From Mucidula mucida (taxonomy: Eukaryota; Basidiomycota; Agaricomycetes; Agaricales; Physalacriaceae): a DNA stretch of 64,000 bases. How positions within the stretch are numbered: position 1 is the first letter of the stretch; the number at the start of each line of letters is the position of its first letter. The position numbers and the translations under genes were made by a program. The notes beneath the pieces are model-generated. The model made no database searches and was not told the DNA's origin. It worked only from the letters and a program-made list of their open reading frames with translations. Where the stretch lies: contig JADNYV010000038.1 in assembly GCA_015501055.1 (NCBI GenBank), positions 62,001-126,000 on the forward strand. Reading direction: 5' to 3'. Below, in pieces: positions 53,349-63,445 of the stretch.

Positions 53349-56300
53349 CCCCAGACGATTCGGGGTCTATGGACCGAAATGAACGACGAGGAGAAGAAGA
53401 AGTTGGCCGAAGAGTTGGGTTTTGCGAAGCTCCCGCAGTAGACGCAGTCCTGCCAGAGCAGTCATCAAGGGAAGGGTCGTCAGATGCAGAATTTATTTAC
53501 AGTACGGGTACTGAAACATCTAAAATATCATCGACGACTTCACCAACAAAACCTGCGAAAGAAAGATTTGAGCCAAATACGCCCGAGTGGATTGCACAAC
53601 GGCTAAGAGAGGATGACGTGCCGAGAGCAGTGGGAATTTTGAGAGCATGGATGCCGGAACAGAGAGAGAGAGAAGCGACGGAGGAGAAGGTGATGGCGAT
53701 CAAAGCGTTGACAAAGGAAGCTGCGGTGGAAGTTGTGACGGAGTTAAAAAGTCAAGGAAGTACATCCGGGGAACAAAGGGGCAGGACATGAAACTCCAAG
53801 TAACCATAGAGAGCGTACACACAGGCTCTGAATGGGAAACGAGTGCCCTTCTTGACAGTGGAGCAACGGGTTCTTGTGTCAATAAAGAATTCGTCGAGAA
53901 GAACGGACTCCCGATCAAGGAGTTACCGGTCAAGCTCCCTGTCTACAATGCGGATGGAACCCTAAACGAGGGAGGAGCAATCGAAGGCTTTGTGGAGGTC
54001 CGGATGAAGATCGGTGATCACGCAGAAAAGATTGAGTTGGCCGTCACCAATCTTGGCAAAACAAGCATCTTTTTGGGGCTAGATTGGTTACAATATCACA
54101 ACCCCACGATCAACTGGACGGAATCCACGTTGTCTTTTGATTAATGCCCAGACCGTTGCGGCTACCTACCCGAGTATAACTCGCCGGAAGATGAAGGAGA
54201 AGACGTAGAAGAGAAGTTGGAAGAGGGAGAGCGTTTGTTCTGGATGGACTGGGACAACTATCGCAAAAGCGGTGAAAAGCTGAGATCACAACAGCCTTCA
54301 TCCGCTGCTGCACCTTACATTGAGGAATTCTCCGATGTATTTAGCAAGGCGGACTTTGACAAGTTACCGGAGCGAAGACCCTGGGATCACGCGATAGAAC
54401 TTACGCCTGGTTCCAAACCGGTTGACTGTAAGGTTTATCCCCTTAGCCCATCCGAGCAGAAGGCGTTAGACGAGTTCTTGGAGGAAAACATACGCACGGG
54501 ACGCATACGGCCATTAATCTCACCCATGGCGTCACCATTCTTCTTTGTCAAGAAGAAGGACGGAAGCCTTCGGCCAGTGCAGGATTATCGGAAGTTGAAT
54601 GACATGACAATCAAGAACCATACCCCTTGCCGTTGATTCAGAAGCTTATCGACAAGTTGAAGGGAGCAAAGGTTTTCACGAAGATGGATGTCCGATGGGG
54701 TTACAATAACATCCGGATCAAAGAAGGTATGAGTGGAAAGCGGCGTTTAGAATAAACCGAGGCCTGTTCGAGCCCTCAGTCATGTTCTTCGGACTTACAA
54801 ACTCGCCGGCAACGTTCCAATCGTTCATGAATCACATTCTGAAGGAATTGATTGACGACGGACATGTTATCGTTTACTTGGACAATATACTTATCTTTAC
54901 GAACACTCTCGAGGAGCATAGACAGATTGTACGAAGGGTATTAGAAATATTACGAGTAAATAAGTTGTATTTAAAACCCGAGAAATGTAGTTTTGAGGCA
55001 CATACTGTAGACTACTTAGGAGTTATTATTGGAGGAGGAGAAGTAAAGATGGATCCGGCAAAAGTGGCCGTAGTGAAGGAATGGAAGGAGCCGACGAAGA
55101 AGAAGGAAGTACAGTCATTCCTGGGCTTCTGCAACTTTTACCGACGTTTCATCCGGGGATTTGCGGGAGTAGCGAAGCCATTGACATCGCTAACCGGGAA
55201 GGGCGAGTGGGTTTGGGGCATGGAGCAGCATAAGGCGTTTGAGGAGTTGAAACGGAGGATGACGGAAGAACCCGTTCTGATCGTACCACGCGACGACGGC
55301 AAGTTTCGAGTTGAGGCAGACTCCTCAAACTATGCGAACGGGGCGGTTCTTTCCCAGTTGGTTGACGGAAAATGGAGACCAGTAGCCTTTCGGTCTCGCG
55401 CGCTGAACAAAGTAGAGCGCAATTATGAGATCTATGACAAAGAGATGATGGCTATTATGGACTCATTGACGACTGGAGACAATATCTCCTTGGAGCAAAG
55501 GAGACGGTGGAGGTGTTTACCGATCATCAAAACCTTCAGTACTTCCGGAAGCCACAGAAGTTGAATCGGAGGCAGGCGAGATGGGTTACGGAGTTGGCGG
55601 AGTATGATATACAGATGATTCACAAACCGGGCAAGACGATGGGGAAAGCTGATGCCTTGTCAAGGATGACAGGCCTTGAGAAGGGGGAAAAAGATAACGA
55701 AAACATTGTTTTACTAAAACCAGAGTTTTTTATTCACAAATTCAATTTTCTTTACATACAGTAGATACACCGGAGGACGAATTACTTAACAAAATCAAAC
55801 AAAGAAAAGGAAACAAAGAAGATACGTACAAAAAGCATTAGAAAACAAAGAAAAAGGATGGGAAGAGAAGGAAAATGGACTTATTATATGGAAGGATCAT
55901 ATTTACATACCAAAGGACAAGGAATTGCGGGGAAAAGTTATCGGAATGCATCACGACGCACAGCTTGCAGGGCATCCCGGACGATACAAAACCCTCGAGC
56001 TGATTACACGTACCTATTGGTGGCCAGGAATCAGCCGAGACGTCCGTGAATACGTAGAAGGGTGTCAAAAATGTCAGGTTACAAAGTCACATCACACAAA
56101 GCCGGCTGCACCTCTTCATCCTATTGATGTGTCAAGCGAGCCATGGGAGATAGTAGGGACGGACATGATTGGAGAGCTGCCGGAATCGGGAGGATACAAT
56201 GCGATCAGCACGTTTGTGGACCATTTCACAAAGCGGTTACGCATTATACCAACACACACCACCCTGACGTCAGAAGGCATGGCTCGTATTTACCGCGATC

Positions 56301-57364
56301 GAATCTTCCCCATACATGGATTGCCGCGACAGATGATACATGATCGAGGTCCGCAATACCACTCGCGTTTCATGAAGGAGTTATACTGGCTGTTGGGCAT
56401 TGAAGGGAACTTCACGACGGCGTACCATCCACAGGCAAATGGGCAGACGGAACGGTTGAACCAAGAGATAGAACATTTCTTACGGTTATTCGTCAACTAC
56501 CATCAGAACGACTGGCACGAATGGCTACCCTCTGCTGAATTTGTTTACAACGATCGAGTTCACTCGGCGACCAAAGTCACTCCGTTCTTCGCAGATATGG
56601 GCAGACATCCCTACAAAGGCACCGCTCCGAAAACGGCATCGAGAAATGAGACTGCGCAGGAGTTTGCCGACGGCATGAGGAAGACATGGGACGAAGTGGG
56701 GTCAGCATTGAAGATGGCAAAAGAAGACATGAAACGGTTTTATGACAGGAAGCGGACAGAGGCAGTAGAGTACAAGGAAGGCGACAAAGTATGGCTGGAG
56801 GGGACAAATCTCAGCACGGACCGACCAATGAAGAAGCTCGATGACAAACGCTTCGGGCCGTTCAAAGTGATCAAGAAAGTCGGGACGAGCTCTTACAAGC
56901 TCCAGATTCCTCACACGTGGAAAAGCATTCATCCCGTGTTCAATGAGGCTCTGTTGACACCTTACCACGAGCCGCAATTTCCGACGCAACCCCGAGACAC
57001 GCGTCCACCACCTGTGCTGGAAGAAGCCGAACCGGAATGGGAGGTTGAGAAAGTGGTGAATTCCCGGAAGTACCGCGGGGGTTTTCAATACAAGGTTCAC
57101 TGGAAGGGTTATGGCACACACAAACAGACATGGGAACCGGCATGCAATCTCAAGAATGCCGACGAAGCCATTCGCGATTTCCACCAGCAGTACCCGAAAA
57201 AGCCGAAGCCACCTGCGCTTGCTCGCATTGAAGTCCCCATGTCGCAATTCCCATCACACCTATTCCGACCCATGCCACCGCCTGACACCGAACCTATTGA
57301 TGTCACACTACCCTCTGCGGCCCTCATGGAGCAAATCTGGCGCAGAATGGAACTTGCGCCTTAA
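53345..57364 (+). pseudogene. pol: Retrotransposon Pol, multiple one-base frame breaks
   Basis: Domains in order: protease with ALLDSGATGS (about 53850); reverse transcriptase with [20 protein letters not shown] and VIVYLDNILIFT (second Asp of YxDD is Asn); RNase H with DGKFRVEADSSNYANGAVL and VFTDHQNLQYF; integrase with HH..CQKCQ zinc finger and GTD / IHDRGPQYHS / QTERLNQEIE catalytic elements; chromodomain PEWEVEKVVNSRKYRGGFQY ... WKGYGTHKQTWEPACNL. Integrase and chromodomain (55925-57364, 479 codons) are uninterrupted. Frame changes lie near 53746, 54614, 54727, 55471, 55733 and 55828, each consistent with a single lost base. Functional Pol cannot be made as written. Confidence 0.9.
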
Positions 57365-57372
57365 GGAGGGGG
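57363..57372 (+). promoter_or_regulatory. Polypurine tract
   Basis: AAGGAGGGGG lies three bases before the 3' LTR; it is the expected plus-strand primer site for reverse transcription. It overlaps the pol stop codon region (57362-57364). Confidence 0.8.
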
Positions 57373-57375
57373 TGA

Positions 57376-57904
57376 TGTTATGAATGACCATATTTTCACA
57401 CTTTCACATCTTATCATATCTTATCGGGAGCCTTGTCTTATCAACCAACGAACTGCTTCATCATCTGTTTCGTCACCGATCATACCCCTTTTCATTACCG
57501 AAGCCGTACTCATGTCGGACACATGTCCAACACATGGATGACATCATACATGCCGATACCTCATGGACTCCCTATTGTATACACACCGCCGACACTCGTA
57601 GTACACATGGTCGTTTTAGTATTATTACTTACATGCAGTTACCACTCGTATTTAATGGTTTCACGGACTAGTAGCATACAACACTGGGTCAAGGGCGTGG
57701 AGCATCCCTAGTGGAAACGCGTATGGACAAGGAGTCTCAAACACAGACTTACTAGTATATAAGCAGTAGTGTAGTATCATTGTACTTTAGTTCCGATCTC
57801 GTTTATACACCTGGCCTAGCCTAGTCTCACGAACGCGAACACTTTCTTCCTTAGTTCTTGCTGTGGTACCTGGTTGAGTCTCGTGGCTTAGTCAGTCGCT
57901 AACA
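57376..57904 (+). repeat. 3' LTR
   Basis: 529 bp, same termini as the 5' LTR. Differences from the 5' LTR noted at about 57588, 57616 and 57839. Followed by target duplication GTGAC. Confidence 0.95.
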
Positions 57905-57925
57905 GTGACCGTCATAGTATCTGCA

Positions 57926-58250
57926 ATGTTGAAGCTCACCTTACTTGTCCTGCTTCTCACAGTTCTTACTCTGAACGGCATAGACGCCACGGACCAGTAC
58001 CGTATCGTTTGCAAAGGGGAAGCCTCCGGCTTGAGTAAGACGTTTGCTCTGTACACCTCAAAGTAGGCCCATACCTTTGCAACTGTCTTGCCTGACCAAC
58101 ATCAGGACCGGCTGCAACGCCCCAAGCACAACGGCACCGGTTAGATTGTGCATGAAAAGACCATGGATGTTTTCAATGAGTGTTGCGAGGAGGGAACTAC
58201 CGAATATCGCCACACAGATAGAAGCTGTTCTCGTTTGCCGGGAGTCCTTC
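57926..58250 (+). pseudogene. Family B secreted protein, copy separated from its promoter
   Basis: The signal peptide is intact (MLKLTLLVLLLTVLTLNGIDA), followed by TDQYRIVCKGEASG and ALYTSK. The intron (58063-58105, 43 bp) is the same size and position as in the copy at 25498-25849. In the second exon a loss of several bases shifts the frame (TGCNAP), and the readable remainder in another frame (MDVFNECCEEGT, RHTDRSCSR) has a TAG where the intact copy has Tyr. The retrotransposon lies 16 bp upstream of the ATG. Confidence 0.72.
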
Positions 58251-58429
58251 GCTGATCCGATTGCAGATCACAATCCCGGTGAACATTTAACAGAGATGTC
58301 TCATTGGACGGCGTACAAAGGGTAGCTCAAACAAGGCCGACCTTTCGTAGAAGTCTGTAAAATGAGCTTGGTGGCGCCGCACCTTTGAATTCGGGATGTT
58401 CCAATAACCACCACTAGAAGCATAACATT
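58251..58429. repeat. Duplicated 3' flank of family B joined to HNH copy 2
   Basis: GGCCGACCTT and GTCTCATTG blocks match the 3' side of the family B gene near 25390-25450. The junction with the HNH pseudogene lies around 58340-58400. Confidence 0.45.
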
Positions 58430-59593
58430 ACTTTACGTGGAATACAGAAAGAAGAGACCTCACCTCAACCGTTTGCTTGACTGCATCGTCCTTGAGAACA
58501 ACACGGCGGGGAGGTCGTTCTGCGTACTTGAAAAATGAGTCATCGACAGCGCATACATCATATGTGTTCGGCTAAACGTGTAAGTGAGCAAAGGTCGTTC
58601 CTGTGAATTGCCAAAGAACATGCCTCATTCCCAACTTCTTCTAACCACCAACCAAATGTGTCAAACTCAGAGTGCAGTGTATATGACTTCGTAAGAATGT
58701 TGAAGAGGCTATTAACCTGTCCACCGAGAAGTCGTGAAACCAGGTCACCAAGCCCAAATCTTTCGAGCATTACAGAAGCTGTAGCTGAGTACTCCGCAGG
58801 AATCAGCAAATGATCGACAGGCTACGAAATAGTCATCTTACTGCCGCCTTGAGCCGACTCAGAGAATAGATGCGCGCATTGTGTCTTGACCAGAGCGCCG
58901 TGGTGTTCGAGGGCTCGTTTTTTGATTTCCGGATACTTTGCATATGACGGCCTGTCGTAGTGGCCAGTTATTGCACACCTGTATCCGTCCCGAAATAAAG
59001 CCTAGAAGGAATTTAGAAGGTGCATGTAGGTTTGTTTTGGACAAACGAACCGCGTCTTTCGCGTCTTTTTCTGTTTGTGGGGCCTCTTTTATGTGCCCCG
59101 CAATACTTTCCTTCGCCTCGTCAAAGGACGCAGGTGAGACGTGTTCGAACAGCGCATCCGGTGTGGGTATAGGCTCCGCGTCCGAACCATCTAAAGGGTT
59201 ATTCGTACACTATCACAAACTCGTCCAGCTACTCACTCACATACGCGCATGGGGAATTTTAGATAGTCAAGTCCCAATTGGCAAACCTTTATGTTGGGCG
59301 GCAGTCTCCGCTGGGCTTCCAATCGCCGCGTTTTCGACCTTGGAGTACGACGCAATTTCAGCGCAGAGTTTCTGATAGGGATTGAAGCCAAAAGAATGCT
59401 GGCGTCCATGGTTCCAGAAGTCGAGAAGGAAAAATCCTAGAGCGCGGACGCCGACAAGTTCATCTCGGTGTTTGGGCTTCGCGGCATGCTCTTTTGATGC
59501 TGCCGCCTCAGCCGAGAGGAGGAGACGCCAAATGCTACAGCCATCGGCATCGAGTTTGACATCTTTTAGTGAAGGAAGACTTTGCCTCGGCAT
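58430..59593 (-). pseudogene. HNH-type protein, inverted copy 2, C-terminus lost
   Basis: From 59593: MPRQSLPSLKDVKLDADGCS, LGFFLLDFWNHGRQHSFGFN, then after an intron region the linker and RDGYRCAITGHYDRPSYAKY with CAHLFSESAQGG. This core is longer and more regular than in copy 1, which lacks part of the middle. MLERFGLGDLV, FDTFGWWLEEV and PNTYDVCA follow, then a segment unlike copy 1 (KYAERPPRRVVL) and no VAHLSGA C-terminus. So each copy has lost something different. Similarity is high over the first 110 residues. Confidence 0.62.
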
Positions 59594-59653
59594 GACTGCA
59601 GGTGGTAAGTTAAGTGTACAGCCACTGAATACTAAGTCCGAGCTTTCTCGCAC

Positions 59654-60048
59654 GCCTTCGGTTAGGCGAGACTACCTAAACTCCAACCTTCAAGGCCTGG
59701 CCACGGCCCTCGATGATACTTGAGGCCGCAACAGATCGGTACAACTATACCAGCAGGAAATGCAGATATCAAACATAAGAACAGAACGATTATACATTCC
59801 GACATGCAAGGCAGACAATACTACAAACACTGAGCGATGTTAGCTACATTCAAATCCGAGGGTATACGAAAGTCCATGACAAGACAAGTCCAAGTCATTC
59901 CAGCTCCAAATTATCTACGAAAGCAATCCAAGTCCATACATATGCAAAGCGAGTGTGCCAACAATGATGCAGAGGAATTCCTGATAGCAGTCCCATATCC
60001 ATGGCGAGTGTGAAAACGATTCCGAAAGCCTGATAGCGTCCAATTTCC
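59654..60048. other. Junction between duplicated segments
   Basis: From about 59852 to 60048 this is the 3' flank of the R/S-repeat gene copy (matching 27961-28168). The remaining part up to the HNH copy has no counterpart at 28.2 kb. Confidence 0.5.
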
Positions 60049-61669
60049 TTACAATAGCGTTTCGTCATCTCCAATCTCGCCTAGCATGTCGTCGTCTCCT
60101 TTGCTTCGCTTCAGAGCTTGCTTTCTAGCTTTTTCGATCTTGCTCGCTCGGGCCTTGCTCCGAATCGGTGGCGGTACGATGGGTTCTTCGAGCATGATAA
60201 GGTCCAGCTCGTCGGGACTGTCTTCTTCCTCTGCGTGGATGATAGACGGAGGAAGAGTCTGCAAAGCAGTGGGACGAGAAGCTGCGACGCTCCCGCTACG
60301 ATGTGCGACGATGCTGCCACTGCGAGTCCTGCCTGGTGGAGCGATGATGCTGGCACTACGATTCCTGCTGGGAGGAGCGATGATACTTCCATTACGAGGA
60401 CGGCTTGGAGGAGGAGGAGGAGGGCCCATAATGCGGGAAGGTGCGATAATACTGCCACTCCTGGTTCTAGTTGAAGGATTGCCAGGGAGCGCCACGATAC
60501 TTCCACTTCTAGCTCGAGATCCTGCCACTGGTTGCGATGCCACGATACTGCCGCTGCGTGCCCGCGTCGTGCTAGGGACGATAGTACCACTTCTCGTTCT
60601 AGTCGGCGGGGGACCACGAATAATGTTACCGATGGCAAGGGTTGCAGCGCTCTTGATCGTTCCACTTCTCGCACGACCAATAACAGTGCCACTGCGTGTG
60701 CGATTGATGGGTAAGGCAGGTGCCAAGGTAGAGGTGTTATCGCTATCCAGAATGGAATCCTTGTCCTTGGATCCAGAATCTAGAGAACGAGAGCGCTGAG
60801 GAGAAGATGCTGTAGACTTGTTAGAAACGCAATATAACCACATTCGAGAAACTCACGCATGAGAACGAGACTATCAAGCAATTCTTCAAGAACCTGCGGA
60901 TCGGAAGGAGGAAGCATTTCCACATCATTGTGCGCCTGTTTCTTGGAGGGAGGGGAAATCAAGGATTCGCTAACCCAGTCCGAGTCATCCATGTCTGGCG
61001 TTTCATATCCTCCTTCCAATTTGGCGCGAAAGATTGATTGCATGGCATCTTCTTCGTCAGACTCAGTATCATATCCAGTACGTTTTGGGGTGCTCTGAAA
61101 AAGCTTAGACAAGTCTGCATCAAAGTCGTAGAGTGACAGCTGACTGGGAGGTCTGTTGAAGTCGACATTGCGGGACGGAGAAAAGAGGTCGAAATAGAGA
61201 TGAGTATGAGGGGCGTCAAACGATGGGCGACGAACGGAAGAGCGTTGGTTCGGCGAAGAAGGGGCTGAAGCGAGAGGCAGTGTTGAAAGCGGTCCAAGTG
61301 GTCCTCCAAGAATCAACGGTTCTTTGATCGCCTGCGTCGTCCTTGACGTCGCGAAATATCCGTCCTGGTCGGGCGACGATTCGTAGGAGGTCTCTAGCAT
61401 TGCGGCAGTCTTCGTCTTGCCATATTTTCCGTAGGTCTTCTTGACGGGCTCGAATCTGTTTTCCTTGAGACGCTGGGAAGTTCGTGACTGGGAGTGGTGA
61501 AAACTCTCTGGGTGTCTCATATACACAGACAGAGGAATGCAGCTTGTATGCGGTCGCTTCCGATAGCAGCGATGTGTGAGGAGTCTCCAGAGGCATCCTG
61601 GACTTCTTCGCGGGGCGCGTCAGTCGTCGAAGAAGAGACGGCACGCTTGAGCTTGAGAAGCGAGATCAT
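60049..61669 (-). pseudogene. R/S-repeat gene, inverted second copy with N-terminal frameshifts
   Basis: Nearly the whole gene at 26315-27960 is repeated here on the other strand, including the intron, the TRSGSI-type repeats and the 3' flank. Near the start a C is added (about 61613) and later an A (about 61470), so MISLLKLKRAVSSS soon leaves frame. From about 61460 downstream the original frame is open to the end (SQRLKENRFEPVKKTYGKYG to DDETLL). Small in-frame indels (loss of YNSR, FVQ) have also built up. A shorter protein from an internal ATG (MYMRHPESF) is possible. Confidence 0.75.
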
Positions 61670-62045
61670 GATGGCGGGATCAAAGAGACGACTGACCAAT
61701 CAACACGACTATCATAGCATTTGATTCGGACGACTAGGAAATACACTGGAGTCAAGGTGAACTCTGTATGTTTTCTTTTTCGCGCAAGAACCACTGTCGG
61801 GCATACTTGCTACGCGGTTTCCAGTCATCACCATATCTGGTGTGGTGGCAAATATGACCGACCGGCCTCTGAAAGGTCGAGAATCTGCGTTGCTCCCTCT
61901 CACCATCACGTCCGTACTGGACAGTAACGACATAATGAAATTAAACATATTCGGATATCTTCCATAACTAATGAACTTTGCGAAGCTTGCCCTGGGGCCG
62001 AAGAAAGGTTCAGCGAAAAACAAGAAAACTAAGTGAAAGCACATA
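61670..62045. other. Boundary of the inverted duplicate
   Basis: Similarity to the 26.3-kb copy ends near 61698. The remaining sequence up to the kinase-like gene has no supported gene. Confidence 0.35.
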
Positions 62046-62860
62046 CTAGTTTTTACACTGCCGGAACGCTTCCGCCTTCTTCAATTCATCGAGAAGCTCT
62101 GCTCCATCCTTATACTGTGTGAAAAAACACTTTCCGACGATTGAGCCAAAGCACTTATTGAGCCCATCATCATCGAGCGTGTCGAAATCTTTGTGTTCAT
62201 GCTTATTGCTTGCCTGGGCCTGCTCATCCAAATTCGGTAGGAGACCGACCGACCAGGGAAAGCGATTCATCAAAAGCGCATAGAGGATAACGCCAAATCC
62301 AAAAATGTCAGGATATGTGGGTGTCCTTCCGAAATATCGTCTTGGCCATGCGAAAATGGGAGGGGGCAAGTCGTGAAGGAATGCTTATCAGGCGGGTTGA
62401 CGACAGAGAAGGCAAAATCAGCAAGAACGACATGGAAATCCTCTGTGACAAGGACGTTACGGAAATGGGCGTCCGCCCAGATGATTGACTTGCTATGGAG
62501 GTGAGCGAGTCCTTCTGCAATTTCGATTGCCCATTGGATACGTAGAGACAGCGGAGGGCTCTTCTCAAGAAGGTATGTCCACAAGTCGCCGAGGGGGTGA
62601 TACTGGAGGCTGATACACTCGTTGTAGTCTGCGAGCCCAAGAAAGGCTACGATGCGGGGATGAGGAGTGACTGCTTTGTACACTTCCAACTCGCGTGACG
62701 ATACAGGTTTGAAAAACGTGCCTAGCAGCAGAGCTACTGAGTAAGTGACGCCCCAAATATCAAGAAAGGACTGACCACTGTCTGCATCGAAATACCCAGG
62801 TTCAAGATCAGGAAACTGGTCACTGGATTCGGAGTCGCTCGAGCTCTGTGAGCCGAACAT
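62046..62860 (-). CDS. Protein-kinase-like protein with altered catalytic motifs
   Basis: Starting at MFGSQSSSDSESSDQF (62860), an intron follows DADSG and the kinase fold begins with ALLLGTFFKP ... ELEVYKAVTPHPRIVAFLG. Blocks: YHPLGDLWTYLLEKSPPLS, RIQWA(I)EIAEGLAHLHSKSI, then IWADAHFRNVLV where HRDxxxxN would be, and VVLADFAFS where DFG is expected. The C-lobe has DLPPPIFAWPRRYFG, YPDIFGFGVILYALL. The catalytic Asp and Asn positions are kept, but His-Arg is Trp-Ala and Gly of DFG is Ala. No clear glycine-rich loop was seen. A one-base loss near 62388 interrupts the frame in the activation segment. This type resembles the expanded fungal kinases of agaricomycetes; activity is doubtful. Confidence 0.6.
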
Positions 62861-63445
62861 GGAGGTCGACGATGAATCGATGAAGACAGATGGTTTTGAA
62901 GTCCGACGTCTTGCCGCTCTTTGCCGAATGCTGACTCAGGCGCATCCATGAAATCGAATCTCTCGTTTGTGGTGGCACAGTCGAGGTTGCTCGCACTTTC
63001 AGCAAGTCGTCACGTATGAAAGCTACCGTATATTTGCGAGTATCTCTACTCAGGTGATTTTGGCCACACCTCCGAGATGACGGCCGATGTCCATCCGCTT
63101 CATTTCTTAGTCTATCAACACCCCAGCCTTTTGCCGACCACAACTCATCAGAGCTTTCAACATCGAGGCGCGGCAGCAAGCGGAAGTCGACTGGCGGCCA
63201 AGCCGGTAGGCCTGGTACTAAACGTGCTGCGACTGGAACGGCTACCAACAAAAATTGTCCACCTTCGCTTTTTCCAAGTACGGGCCCGTCATCTGCCTAT
63301 GAACATCCTGATACATGTCCCCTCAACTAGATACTCAACACTTTCATGCCGCAACAAGTCAGAATGCAGATAGCCGTGCTAGCGATGTCTGGTGGTAGTC
63401 CTGTAACCGAACCCTCAAACGTGCCAAGTCAACAATATCGTCGAC
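62861..63445. other. Intergenic between kinase-like and hAT genes
   Basis: Overlapping ORFs without family features. It holds the upstream regions of both divergent genes. Confidence 0.35.

Larger units (their letters stand above)
51386..57904 (+). mobile_element. Ty3/gypsy chromodomain retrotransposon (chromovirus), 6.5 kb
   Basis: Two 529-bp LTRs (51386-51914 and 57376-57904; three differences seen by eye) start TGTTATG and end CTAACA. Target duplication GTGAC is present (51381-51385, 57905-57909). Contents in order: predicted self-priming site, gag with zinc knuckle, protease, reverse transcriptase, RNase H, integrase, chromodomain, polypurine tract. Gene order and C-terminal chromodomain place it among fungal chromoviruses, and self-priming suggests the Tf1/sushi group. 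Near-identical LTRs imply recent insertion, yet pol has several one-base frame breaks. Confidence 0.95.
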
